A model generated the notes under the pieces. That model ran no database searches. It saw only the letters and a program-made list of their open reading frames with translations, and was not told where the DNA came from. The position numbers were made by a program, and so were the translations under genes. This document shows, one piece after another, positions 26,052 through 34,819 of a stretch of DNA of 64,000 nucleotides. How positions within the stretch are numbered: position 1 is the stretch's first letter; each line of letters opens with the position of its first letter. Source of the DNA: Mesorhizobium sp. L-8-3 (GTDB taxonomy: Bacteria > Pseudomonadota > Alphaproteobacteria > Rhizobiales > Rhizobiaceae); the NCBI RefSeq assembly GCF_016756615.1, contig NZ_AP023262.1:124001-188000 (forward strand), read 5' to 3'.

Positions 26052-26088
26052 AATTCCTGATCGGTGACACTTTGCGCGAATCGATCGT

Positions 26089-27474
26089 TCAGATCGCCAG
26101 CAGCAGCGGCTCCGGATCCCCTTGCAAAAGCTTGGCGACGGTGCCGAGGCCGGCCCGCAGTTCACCCTCGGTGGTCGATCCGAGCGAGATGCGCACGGCC
26201 GGCTGCCAGGGCGCGTCTGAGGTTCGGAACGACAGGCCGGGCGCGATCGCGACCCCCTGCAGCCGCGCCTGGGCGACAAAACCCTCCTCGGTGCGATCAC
26301 CGGGCAGCGGCAGCCAGACATGCAACCCGCTTCGATGCGCATTATATGTCATGCCCTGCAGCACATCGTCGGCGATGTCGTGACGGCGGGCGAGTGCTGC
26401 GCGTTGCCAGCGGACCAGTTCCATCGCGGTCCCGTCAGCCACCCAGCGCGTTGCGATCTCGGCGACCATCGGTGTCGCCATCCAGTTCGACACGAGATGG
26501 CGATTGGCGACGGCGGCCACATAGCGGTCCGGCGCGGCGAGATAGCCGATGCGCAGCCCCGGCACGGTGACCTTGGTGAAGCTCGTCACATAGAGCGTAC
26601 GTTCGGGCGCATAGGCGGCCAGCGGCGGCGCCCGGCTCTCGACCAGCGGCCCGAGCACGTCGTTTTCGATGATCGCGACGTCGTGCTTGCGCGCCACCGC
26701 GACGATCGCTTCGCGCCGCCCGGCACTCATCAGCGTCGCCGTGGGATTGATGACCGAGGGCTGGACGAAGACCGCACGGATGCCGGACCGGGCGCACGCC
26801 TCGTCGAGCGCTTCGGGAACCAGCCCGTCGCGATCGATCGGAAGTCCTTCGAGATTGAAGCCGAGATAGGTTGCGAGCGGCACCAGCGTGTGGTGCCCGA
26901 TCGCCTCGGTCGCGACCGTCGAACCCGGCGGCGCCACGCTCATCAATGCCACCGTCATGCCGGCCGTAGCGCCGTTGGTCAGGCTGACATTCTGGGGAGA
27001 CACGGTCAGGCCGCATTCCTTCAGCCATTCGACGGCCACGGCTCGATGGCGCGGGAAGACGACGTTCGGCCGGAACGACAAGGCCGAGCTCGACGGCAGT
27101 GTTTCCGACAGCCAGGCCAAGGCCTCCTTGAGGCGCTGATGATGCATCGGCTCGCAGACCGGCTTCAGGATGGACAGGTCGATCACCTCGCCCGGTCGCT
27201 CCGGCAGGTAGGGAGGTTCGGGCTCGGCGCGCCTGGCCTGGACGAAGCTGCCGCGGCCGATCTCGCCGGAAACGAGGCCGCGGCGGATCAGTTCCTCATA
27301 GGCGCGGCTCACCGTCTGGACCGACAGCGCAAGGTCCTCCGCAAGTCGCCGATGCGTCGGCAGCCTCGTGCCGTTCGGCAAGCGCCCGTCATGGATCGCG
27401 CGCGCGAACTGATCGGCGAGCGAGAGATATGCCGGGCGGCGGATCAGGGCTGGGTCGGGGCGCCACAATGTCAT
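26089..27474 (-). CDS. enuR: Ectoine utilization repressor EnuR (MocR/GntR-PLP)
   Basis: EnuR represses the ectoine uptake and breakdown genes and is relieved when a catabolite such as acetyl-diaminobutyrate or diaminobutyrate reacts with its PLP. Residues about 10-80 form a GntR winged helix (TRLPTHRRLAEDLALSVQTV). The remainder is an aminotransferase class I fold in which Lys301 (TSFTKVTVPGLRIGY) would hold PLP. The 461-residue length matches the family. It is divergent from asnC with an 86-base shared promoter and upstream of ehuA. Confidence 0.94.
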   Translation of the reverse strand: MTLWRPDPALIRRPAYLSLADQFARAIHDGRLPNGTRLPTHRRLAEDLALSVQTVSRAYEELIRRGLVSGEIGRGSFVQARRAEPEPPYLPERPGEVIDLSILKPVCEPMHHQRLKEALAWLSETLPSSSALSFRPNVVFPRHRAVAVEWLKECGLTVSPQNVSLTNGATAGMTVALMSVAPPGSTVATEAIGHHTLVPLATYLGFNLEGLPIDRDGLVPEALDEACARSGIRAVFVQPSVINPTATLMSAGRREAIVAVARKHDVAIIENDVLGPLVESRAPPLAAYAPERTLYVTSFTKVTVPGLRIGYLAAPDRYVAAVANRHLVSNWMATPMVAEIATRWVADGTAMELVRWQRAALARRHDIADDVLQGMTYNAHRSGLHVWLPLPGDRTEEGFVAQARLQGVAIAPGLSFRTSDAPWQPAVRISLGSTTEGELRAGLGTVAKLLQGDPEPLLLAI

Positions 27475-27560
27475 GATCCATATGAGATCGAAATCAGTGC
27501 AATTGACAATCGAAATCTTGCCGCGTCATGTGGATCGCACGGCAATCACGGAACGGAATC

Positions 27561-28058
27561 ATGACCGGCGTCAGGCTGGACCCGATCGACCTGAAGATCC
27601 TCGACGCGATCCAGCGCGACGGACGCATCACCAAGCTCGCTCTGGCCGAGAAGGTCGGTCTCTCGCCGACGCCCTGCTGGATGCGGCTGAGGAAACTCGA
27701 AAAGGCCGGCATCGTCGCCGGCTATCACGCCAGGATCGCAATGCGCCATGTGGCTCCGGTGACGACCGTTCTGATGGAAGTGACGCTCGGCAACCACCGC
27801 CAGGCGGATTTCGACCGCTTCGAAAAGGCCGTGCGCGACATTCCTGACATCGTCGCCTGCTGGGCGGTTGGCGGCGGCGTCGACTACATCCTCAAGGTCA
27901 TGACCCGTGACATCGACGCCTATCAGCGGCTCGTCGATCGGCTGCTTGAGCGCGAGATCGGCATCGACCGCTATTTCACCTACATCGTCACCAAGGCGGT
28001 GAAGGAGAATGTCGTGCTGCCGGTGGCGGCGCTGACTGATGCGGAGGGCTCGAAATAG
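27561..28058 (+). CDS. asnC: Lrp/AsnC-family regulator of ectoine catabolism
   Basis: This is a 165-residue Lrp/AsnC regulator, corresponding to AsnC/DoeX of ectoine clusters, where it acts with EnuR as an activator. The N-terminal HTH (LDPIDLKILDAIQRDGRITK onward) is followed by the RAM ligand-binding domain. The ATG at 27561 (MTGVRLDP) has a GGAACGG site; an in-frame ATG at 27528 adds eleven residues. It is divergent from enuR and precedes doeC, though a repeat-filled 467-base gap separates them. Confidence 0.9.
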   Translation: MTGVRLDPIDLKILDAIQRDGRITKLALAEKVGLSPTPCWMRLRKLEKAGIVAGYHARIAMRHVAPVTTVLMEVTLGNHRQADFDRFEKAVRDIPDIVACWAVGGGVDYILKVMTRDIDAYQRLVDRLLEREIGIDRYFTYIVTKAVKENVVLPVAALTDAEGSK

Positions 28059-28110
28059 GTATTGCTCCACCGAGATTGGGGCTCTTTGCGTTTTTGGGGG
28101 CCGACATTCG

Positions 28111-28331
28111 GTGCGTCCTTCGAGGCTCGCTGCGCTCGCACCTCAGGATGAGGGACGTAGTGCCGCCGTCCTCGGACTGAGGTGCGGAGTGCCAGCCTCA
28201 CCCATCCCGGGTGTTGGCGTACCAGCCTCGCTCGTGCTGGGTGGGAAGCGCCAACCTCGCTTATCCTGGGTGTGTAGCGCCAGCCTCCCTCATCCTGAGG
28301 TGCGAGCGCAGCGAGCCTCGAAGGGCGCACC
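28111..28331. repeat. 45-bp inverted repeat enclosing four degenerate 29-30 bp tandem copies
   Basis: The left arm (28111-28154) and right arm (28287-28331) are inverted copies differing at about one position; each contains CGAGGCTCGCTGCGCTCGCA, a palindrome common in Hyphomicrobiales intergenic DNA. Between them lie four degenerate units at 28182, 28211, 28241 and 28270, sharing a core like AGCGCCAGCCTC. The element occupies most of the asnC-doeC gap (28059-28525). No gene is seen there. Confidence 0.8.
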
Positions 28332-28525
28332 AAAGAAGGCCCAAGCCTACCCGTCCAGAGATACCAGGCGCGGGGCTGTCGCAGGCGGGACATCCCGGAA
28401 AGACGATCTCTCTCCTCCCCGACCCTAAATCAGCCAATCTCTCCATCGCAGCCACGCCAAACAGCCACCCTTTCCGGCCGCCGCCGCGTAGTCTCGTTCC
28501 GAAGCCGAACGGGAGGCCCCTTTCG

Positions 28526-30019
28526 ATGTCCGCGCATTTCGCCCGCATGCACCGTCATGACGCTCTCGACCGGCTGGCCGACCGCCGGCTGCTGCGCGAA
28601 CTCGCTTATGTCGACGGCCAATGGACGGCCGGCGCGGCCGGACGGGGCTTCGAGGTGCGCGATCCGGCCGGCGGCGAGTTGGTCGGCTGGGTGGCAGGAT
28701 TGGACACCGCCGAGACCGGCGCCGCGATCGATGCGGCCGCGCGCGCCTTCCCGGCCTGGCGCAGCATGGCCGCGCAGGACCGCGCGCGCATCCTGCGCGA
28801 CTGGTTCGAACTGATCATGTCCGCGCGGGACGACCTGGCTTTGTTGATGACGCTGGAGCAGGGGAAGCCGCTCAGGGAGGCGCTGGGCGAGATCGATTAC
28901 GCCGCCTCCTTCGTGGAATGGTATGCCGAGGAAGGAAAGCGGGCGAACGCCGAAGGCGTCACCAGCCATCTCGCCCATGCCGAGATGATCGTGCGCCGCG
29001 AGCCATTGGGCGTCGTCGGTCTCGTCACACCGTGGAACTTCCCTTCGGCGATGCTGACCCGCAAGGCCGCCGCCGCACTTGCCGCCGGCTGCACGGTGGT
29101 CGCGCATCCCTCGTCCGAGACGCCGCTTTCCGCCCTCGCGCTCGCCGAGCTCGGCGGACGCGCCGGCCTGCCCGCCGGTGTCTTCAACGTCGTGACCGGC
29201 GAGGCCGAGACGATCGTCGGCCGCCTGTGCGACGACGCGCGGGTGCGGGCGATGAGCTTCACCGGTTCCACCGCCATCGGCCGGCTGATCGCGGGACGAT
29301 GCGCGCCGACCATGAAACGCCTGGTCATGGAGCTCGGCGGCCATGCCCCGCTGATCGTGTTCGCCGACAGCGACCCCGCCAAGGCAATCAGCATCGCACT
29401 CGACGCGAAATTCGCGACATCAGGCCAGGATTGTCTGGCGGCCAACCGCATCTATGTCGAGCGCCCGGCCTATGAGGAATTCTGCCGGCACTTCGCCGCG
29501 GCCATAGCGGAGCTGAACACGGCGCCGGGCCTCGACGAGCGCGCTGATATCGGCCCGCTGATGCATGAGCGCGCCATTGCCAAGGTCGAGCAGCAGGTGG
29601 CCGATGCGCTGGCACGAGGCGCACGCCTGCTCGCAGGCGGCCGACGCCATGCGGCCGGGCCCCTGTTCTTCGAACCGACGCTGCTCGCCGACGTGCCCGA
29701 CGACGCGCTGATCATGCGCGAAGAGACCTTCGGGCCCGTCGCCGCAGTGGTTCCCTTCGACGACGAAGCCGAAGTGGTGGCGCGCGCCAACGACACCGAA
29801 TACGGCCTCGTGGCCTATGTCGTGACGGAGAACGGCGCCCGCCAGTTGCGCATGGGCCGCGCCCTCGACTACGGCATGGTCGCGATCAACCGGGTGAAGA
29901 TCACGGGCGCGCCGATCCCCTTCGGGGGCGTCAAGCAGTCCGGCCTCGGCCGCGAAGGGTCGCGCCATGGGCTGGAGGCCTTCACCGAGCTCAAATATCT
30001 CTGCCTCGACGCTGCTTGA
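28526..30019 (+). CDS. doeC: Aspartate-semialdehyde (succinate-semialdehyde-like) dehydrogenase DoeC
   Basis: DoeC oxidises L-aspartate 4-semialdehyde, formed by DoeD, to aspartate, the last step of ectoine breakdown. The 497-residue aldehyde dehydrogenase is of the succinate-semialdehyde type. The catalytic Asn is in VTPWNFPSAM, Glu in MELGGHAPLIV and Cys in SGQDCLAANR. The start is the ATG at 28526 (MSAHFARM) with GGGAGG ten bases upstream; an open upstream frame passes through the repeat and is not coding. The paired doeD gene lies downstream but is separated by a repeat and an IS110 element. Confidence 0.9.
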   Translation: MSAHFARMHRHDALDRLADRRLLRELAYVDGQWTAGAAGRGFEVRDPAGGELVGWVAGLDTAETGAAIDAAARAFPAWRSMAAQDRARILRDWFELIMSARDDLALLMTLEQGKPLREALGEIDYAASFVEWYAEEGKRANAEGVTSHLAHAEMIVRREPLGVVGLVTPWNFPSAMLTRKAAAALAAGCTVVAHPSSETPLSALALAELGGRAGLPAGVFNVVTGEAETIVGRLCDDARVRAMSFTGSTAIGRLIAGRCAPTMKRLVMELGGHAPLIVFADSDPAKAISIALDAKFATSGQDCLAANRIYVERPAYEEFCRHFAAAIAELNTAPGLDERADIGPLMHERAIAKVEQQVADALARGARLLAGGRRHAAGPLFFEPTLLADVPDDALIMREETFGPVAAVVPFDDEAEVVARANDTEYGLVAYVVTENGARQLRMGRALDYGMVAINRVKITGAPIPFGGVKQSGLGREGSRHGLEAFTELKYLCLDAA

Positions 30020-30051
30020 GAGCGACTCTTGCGATGCGTCTTTCCCTGGCA

Positions 30052-30227
30052 TACCCCTCATCCGACCTCGCTTCGCGAGGCCACCTTCTCCCACAAGGGG
30101 AGAAGGCTGGAGCCTGGCTTCAGCGGTTCTGCAAATCATCGACGTCGACAACTAGCGGAAGCATCGCTGCAGCCTTCCCTTCTCCCCTTGTGGGAGAAGG
30201 TGGCCTCGCGAAGCGAGGTCGGATGAG
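30052..30227. repeat. Mosaic palindromic repeat, copy 1
   Basis: Two inverted arms (30052-30105 and 30174-30227) share ACCTCGCTTCGCGAGG and CCTTCTCCCACAAGGGGAGA, around a 68-base centre. A second copy lies inverted at 52929-53381 and is similar over its centre too, so this is a dispersed element of about 180 bases, like rhizobial RIME-type repeats. The right end is cut short where the IS110 element begins. Confidence 0.8.
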
Positions 30228-30237
30228 CAACCATGAT

Positions 30238-31188
30238 TCAGGCGCTGGCATTTTGAGGGTTCCACGGCGTTCCTCTGGCGAGGACAGCGTTGGCCATGTG
30301 GACCAGCTTTCTGGCGCAAGCGACGATCGCCTGTTTGTAGGTCTTGCCCGCGTCGACCAGACGTTTCCTGAAGGCCACGAGGATCGGGTTCCAGTGGTTG
30401 GCGGCCGAGAAGGCCGCCATGTAGACGGCCTTGCGCAGCCGCCGGCGTCCACCCGCGATGCGGCGCTGTCCGGCATGGGTTCCACTGTCGTGGTCGAAGG
30501 GGGCCACGCCGACGAGCGCCGCCGCCTCGGCTCGGCTCAAGCGGCCGAGTTCGGGCATGCGCACGACGAAGACCAGGGCGGTGATCTCGCCCAGGCCGGG
30601 GATGCTCAGCAGCAGGGCGAACCGCTTGGCCAGATCGGCATGGGCCTTCACCTTTGCAATGAGCTTGGCGAGCTCCTTGGACTTGCGCTTGCTCAACCGC
30701 CGGATCTCGGCCTCGAGGTAGCGCCGATGCGCCGGATCGCTGAAGCGGTCACGCCGGGTCTCGTGCCGGGCAATGTCGTCGGTGAGGGCGTCGATCAGCG
30801 TCATGTGCTCCTGAAAGGCCGCCAGCCGCGGATCGGCCGCCGCGCCGCCGCTGCCCAGCGCCGCCGTGGCGGCGAGGATCAGATCGGCATCGATCGCATC
30901 ATTCTTGGCACGGCGACCGCGAAAGATGCGATAGCCGTGGACCTGACGCGGATCGAAGACCTTGACCGCGAAGCCCACCGCTTCGAGCGCCGCTCTGACG
31001 GCGGCTTCGTAGTTGCCGCTCGCCTCCATGCCGACCCGTTCGACCCCGGCCGCCGTCAGCCGCGCCGCCAGCCGGCGGTGGCCGGCGGCGTCGTTGGTCT
31101 CCACAAAACGCTGCCCGTCGAAAACGGCAACGTCGAGCGTGGCCTTGGAGACATCCACACCGGCGCATTTCATGCTAGTATCGTTCAT
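30238..31188 (-). CDS. IS110-family transposase (DEDD recombinase)
   Basis: The 316-residue protein has both IS110 domains. The N-terminal RuvC-like DEDD domain has Asp12 (AGVDVSK), Glu55 (VGMEASGNYE) and Asp97/100 (KNDAIDADLI). The C-terminal Transposase_20 domain has the helix-hairpin-helix LLSIPGLGEITA and the catalytic Ser235 in HDSGTHAG. All key residues are present, so the enzyme looks intact. IS110 recombinases are guided by a bridge RNA made from the element's non-coding end. The transposase is antisense to the flanking doe genes. Confidence 0.95.
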   Translation of the reverse strand: MNDTSMKCAGVDVSKATLDVAVFDGQRFVETNDAAGHRRLAARLTAAGVERVGMEASGNYEAAVRAALEAVGFAVKVFDPRQVHGYRIFRGRRAKNDAIDADLILAATAALGSGGAAADPRLAAFQEHMTLIDALTDDIARHETRRDRFSDPAHRRYLEAEIRRLSKRKSKELAKLIAKVKAHADLAKRFALLLSIPGLGEITALVFVVRMPELGRLSRAEAAALVGVAPFDHDSGTHAGQRRIAGGRRRLRKAVYMAAFSAANHWNPILVAFRKRLVDAGKTYKQAIVACARKLVHMANAVLARGTPWNPQNASA

Positions 31189-31390
31189 CTTCGTCGACCC
31201 AACCTTGCGTTAATGCGAACCAGGGTGTTCAAGCAACCATCCGGGTCCGATGAAGAAAGTCGACTGCGATCACGCTCATCCTCAGCCAGCAACGGCTCAG
31301 GGGTTTCCGATCCGACAATCGACCGGCTCTGCAGGGGTGGCCACCCCTGCAGAGCCAACTCCTCATCCATAGCAGGATTTCCTCATACAA
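31189..31390 (-). ncRNA. Candidate bridge RNA region of the IS110 element
   Basis: IS110-group elements encode a guide (bridge) RNA in the non-coding left end, upstream of the transposase. Here that region is about 200 bases and contains a perfect 32-base palindrome (31325-31356), with GGCTCTGCAGGGGTGG as its left half. It has no credible coding frame. The RNA's exact ends and its target- and donor-binding loops cannot be set by eye, so this marks a region and not a mapped transcript. Confidence 0.4.
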
Positions 31391-31438
31391 GGGGTCTTTG
31401 CGTTCCTGCCCTCATAACATCACATCGGAGTGTCTGAC

Positions 31439-32812
31439 ATGCTCGACCACTCGAACGAACTCGCCGCCTGGGACCGGGATCATTTCTTCCATCCTTCGAC
31501 CCATATGGGCATGCATGCGCGGGGCGAGACGCCGAACCGGGTGATCGCCGGTGGCGAGGGCGTCTACATCACCGACACGTCGGGGCGCACGAGCCTCGAT
31601 GCCTTTGCCGGCCTTTACTGCGTGAATGTCGGTTACGGCCGCAAGAAGATCGCCGATGCGATCGCCGAGCAGGCCGGCCGGCTCGCCTACTACCACGCCT
31701 ATGTCGGGCACGGCACGGAAGCCTCGATCCGACTTTCCAAGATGATCGTCGACCGCGCCCCCGAAACCATGAGTAGGGTCTATTTCGGCCTGTCGGGTTC
31801 GGACGCCAACGAGACCAACATCAAGCTGATCTGGTACGCCAACAATGTGCTCGGTCGCCCCAAGAAGAAGAAGCTGATCTCGCGCTGGCGCGGCTATCAT
31901 GGTTCCGGCGTGATGACGGGCTCGCTCACCGGCCTGGAGCTCTTCCACAACGCCTTCGACCTGCCGCGCGCGCCGGTGCTCCACACAGAAGCGCCGTACT
32001 ATTTCCGCCGTGCCGATCGCTCCATGAGCGAGGGGCAGTTCTCGCAGCATTGCGCCGACAAGCTGGAGGAACTGATCCTGGCCGAGGGACCGGACACGGT
32101 CGCCGCCTTCATCGGCGAGCCGGTCCTCGGCACCGGCGGCATCGTTCCGCCACCGGCCGGCTATTGGCAGAAGATCCAGGCGGTGCTCAACAAATACGAC
32201 GTCATGCTCGTCGCCGACGAGGTCGTGACCGGCTTCGGACGGCTCGGCAGCATGTTCGGATCGGACCACTACGGCATGGAGCCCGACCTCATCACCATCG
32301 CCAAGGGTCTGACCTCGGCCTATGCACCGTTGTCGGGCGTGATCGTCTCGGAGAAGCTTTGGCAGAAGCTCGTCGAGGGATCCGACCGGCTGGGTTCGTT
32401 CGGCCACGGCTGGACCTACTCGGCGCATCCGATCTGCGCGGCCGCCGGCATCGCCAATCTGGAGCTGATCGACGAACTCGACCTGGTGCGGAACGCCGGC
32501 GAGACCGGCGCCTATCTTCGTGCCGGCCTGGCTTCCGCGCTTGCCGACCACAAATATGTCGGCGACATCCGCGGCGAAGGCATGCTGGCGGCCGTCGAAT
32601 TCGTCGCCGACAAGGACGACCGCGTGTTCTTCGATGCAGCAAGGAAGGTCGGACCGCAGGTGGCGGCAGCTCTCGCCGAGCGCGGCGTTATCGGGCGTGC
32701 CATGCCGCAAGGCGACATACTCGGCTTTGCCCCGCCGCTCTGCCTGACACGCGATGAAGCCGACATCGTCGTGGCGAAGACCGTGGAGGCGGTGAAAACC
32801 GTCCTGGGGTGA
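31439..32812 (+). CDS. doeD: Diaminobutyrate aminotransferase DoeD
   Basis: DoeD is the class III aminotransferase that converts L-2,4-diaminobutyrate to aspartate semialdehyde. The protein is 457 residues from the ATG at 31439, which follows GGAG (31427-31430) at normal spacing; a GTG at 31430 overlaps that site and is less likely. The PLP lysine lies in ITIAKGLTSAYAPLSG, with the Asp of LVADEVVTGFGRLG contacting the PLP nitrogen. Its ribosome-binding site is intact, but the IS110 element sits about 50 bases upstream, so its transcription may now depend on readthrough across the element or on a new promoter. Confidence 0.9.
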   Translation: MLDHSNELAAWDRDHFFHPSTHMGMHARGETPNRVIAGGEGVYITDTSGRTSLDAFAGLYCVNVGYGRKKIADAIAEQAGRLAYYHAYVGHGTEASIRLSKMIVDRAPETMSRVYFGLSGSDANETNIKLIWYANNVLGRPKKKKLISRWRGYHGSGVMTGSLTGLELFHNAFDLPRAPVLHTEAPYYFRRADRSMSEGQFSQHCADKLEELILAEGPDTVAAFIGEPVLGTGGIVPPPAGYWQKIQAVLNKYDVMLVADEVVTGFGRLGSMFGSDHYGMEPDLITIAKGLTSAYAPLSGVIVSEKLWQKLVEGSDRLGSFGHGWTYSAHPICAAAGIANLELIDELDLVRNAGETGAYLRAGLASALADHKYVGDIRGEGMLAAVEFVADKDDRVFFDAARKVGPQVAAALAERGVIGRAMPQGDILGFAPPLCLTRDEADIVVAKTVEAVKTVLG

Positions 32813-32937
32813 GCGAGTAGCGAGTAGCGAGTAGCGAGTAGCGAGTAGCGAGTAGGCTAATCCAGCCGCCGCTGGCGGCAATCCCTCATTTCCCCTATTC
32901 GCTACTGGCTATTCGCTATTCGCTATTCGTTACTCGC
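32813..32937. repeat. 7-bp tandem array and its inverted counterpart
   Basis: Six exact GCGAGTA units (32813-32854) follow the doeD stop directly. Four inverted units of TATTCGC/TACTCGC type follow at 32910-32937. The transcript could fold into a long stem of about 28 pairs around a 55-base loop. It lies between the convergent doeD and the next gene and may serve as a bidirectional transcription end. Copy number is likely to vary between strains. Confidence 0.85.
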
Positions 32938-32953
32938 TCCCTGGCAGCAGGCC

Positions 32954-34424
32954 CTACTGAGCCTTCCCCTCGCCTGACGGCGCGTCGGGGCCCTTCAGCT
33001 GAACGTCGTTGATACTGACCGAGCCATCGGCCTTCCGGACGACCTTCCAGCGCAGGCTGCCATCGGGCTGAGGCTTGGCGAAGCCCTTGGCGATGAGAGC
33101 CATCGGAAGATATTGCGAAAGCTCCGGCGCCTGTTTGGAGGCGGCCTGGAGATTCTCGAACATCTTGTCGAAACCGGCGACGTCGACCGTCACGTCGGCA
33201 TTCGGCTCCGTCCCCACGAAGGTGACTTCGCCGGCAAGCGAGACCTGCGTATCCCGGTTCTTCATGGAACTCGGCGCGATCACCAGCTTGGGCGGCCTGG
33301 CCAGGAAATCCGCGGCGATCTCCGCGCCGACCTCGTCGGGCACCACCGCGTCCCGATTGAGGTCGAAACTATCGATCACCTTTTTTGCCATATCCTGGAA
33401 ATCGAAACCGACACCGTCGAGATTGAGGTCGACATCGGTCGGCAGCAGCGTGGCGCTCCACTCCGGCAGCGCCGGTCGGGATGGCCAGGCTGGCCAATCC
33501 GATCTTGTAGGAAACGGTCGCGTTCTGGACGACGCCATCCATGCCGAAGCCGAACGACACCGTCTTGGCGCCGAAGTTTCCGACCGGTGTCGTCACATCG
33601 AGATCGCCGAACCGGTAGGTTCCGTCGAGCCTGTTCCACATCGGCAACGCCGTCAGCAGCAGCCTCTTCAATTCCGCCTGATTGGCCTTCAGCTTGGCCT
33701 CGTCGGAATTGGCGACGCCGAAGGCGACGAGGTCGAGAAGCTGGCTTGTGCGATAGCCCTTGCCGGTGCCTTCGAGGGTAAGGCTTGCGGCCTTGAGCGT
33801 GACGGGCATCGTGGCGCCGCCGGCCTCGGCCGCAACCTGCATGTTCTGAACGAAATCGGCAACGGACTGGTTGAAGCTGATGTCGACGCCGCCGCCTTGC
33901 GCCGCGACCCCCGTGGATCGGAACGTGCCGGCGCCCGTGGTCGACTGCATGTCGCCTGCGGCATCGCGCGAGGCCACGGCCATGCCCGCATGCGAGCCCG
34001 ACGCGGTCGGGAAGGCTGCCAGCGCGGGATCGTAGACGCCCGCGAACCTCCCGTCGGAGACCGTCCACTTCATGGATTGGCGGCCGTTCGGACCTTCCGT
34101 CTCGAGCGCCCCGTCGGGTATCGTATCGCCGACCACGTCCCATTTGCCGTCGGAGAGCGGCTTCACCAGAACTGAAAAGGGAGAAATGTCGAACTTGACC
34201 TTGGCTTTCGCCGGGAGCATCGCTGCGAGAGGCTCGATATCGAAGCTCAAGCGATAGGCGCCGGCTTCCGGCGCGACCGCGAGGATCTTCCGGTCGAAGG
34301 CGTCCTTTCCGACATAACGCGAAAGACTGTCGGTGAGACGCGCCGCACCATCCGCATCGACGGTCTGGGCGAGCGCCGGCGTGGCGAGCACGAAGCAGGA
34401 AACGATCGGCAACAGGAGACGCAA
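32954..34424 (-). pseudogene. Frameshifted periplasmic protein gene (DUF2125-like, tentative)
   Basis: Two adjacent frames encode one protein. The upstream part has a signal peptide (LLLPIVSCFVLATPALAQ) and runs to about 33475, then shifts; the downstream part resumes as PEWSATLLPTDVDLNL and runs to 32954. The reading frame is restored by adding two bases to a GC dinucleotide run near 33468-33474, consistent with slippage or a sequencing error. The intact protein would have about 490 residues. It resembles alphaproteobacterial DUF2125-type secreted proteins, but I am not sure of the family. A TTG at 34424 with GGAGG upstream is the likely start. Confidence 0.7.
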
Positions 34425-34819
34425 GCAACCCTCCAAACCTTCGAGCGGGAATATAGACTAGTAGACAATTGCGGAGGTGCCGGCAAGTCGCATCTACAAC
34501 TTTTGCGTGTACAATTCACCCGAAGCTCGCGCAGACGGCTTGGCATCCCCGCCTTGCCATGTCATCTTCCACCCGGTGCCCTGGGTAGCATTTCCGGAAC
34601 GGTCCGGCGAGGAGGATGTTTTGGCGCCCTCGACCGTGGGCGGAAAGTCCCCGACCCGGGACGAAGCCTGTCCCGGGCGATGTGCGACGGCGGCGAGCGT
34701 CCTGACCGGCATCGCCTCGTGCACGGTTCAGTTCCTTACGCCAGCGTTAGCCGGCTGAATGCCGGCCGCATGAGGAGTGCATACGACCAGAGGACTGCAA
34801 TCAACGGAGGAAGCACAGC
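34425..34819. other. Divergent intergenic region, no gene seen
   Basis: These 395 bases separate the frameshifted gene from the ABC binding-protein gene. AT-rich patches near 34450-34515 could hold promoters, and GCCGGC-TGAAT-GCCGGC forms a small stem-loop near 34750. The short open frames on either strand lack ribosome-binding sites and recognisable content. Confidence 0.5.

Larger units (their letters stand above)
30228..31390 (-). mobile_element. IS110-family insertion sequence
   Basis: The element contains one transposase gene and about 200 bases of upstream non-coding DNA. The lower boundary is set where the palindromic repeat stops matching its second copy, ten bases beyond the transposase stop. 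The upper boundary near 31390 is placed where GGGGT, the expected continuation of the repeat, resumes. IS110 elements lack terminal inverted repeats, so both ends are approximate. The length of about 1.16 kb is at the low end for the family. It separates doeC from doeD. Confidence 0.7.

Noticed and set aside
28182-28298. CRISPR-like array of 29-30 base units
   Set aside because: The units are contiguous and degenerate with no unique spacers and no cas genes nearby; it is a tandem repeat inside an inverted repeat.
34494-34724. A 76-codon minus-strand frame upstream of the sugar-type binding protein
   Set aside because: No ribosome-binding site and no recognisable sequence; the region is more likely a divergent promoter.
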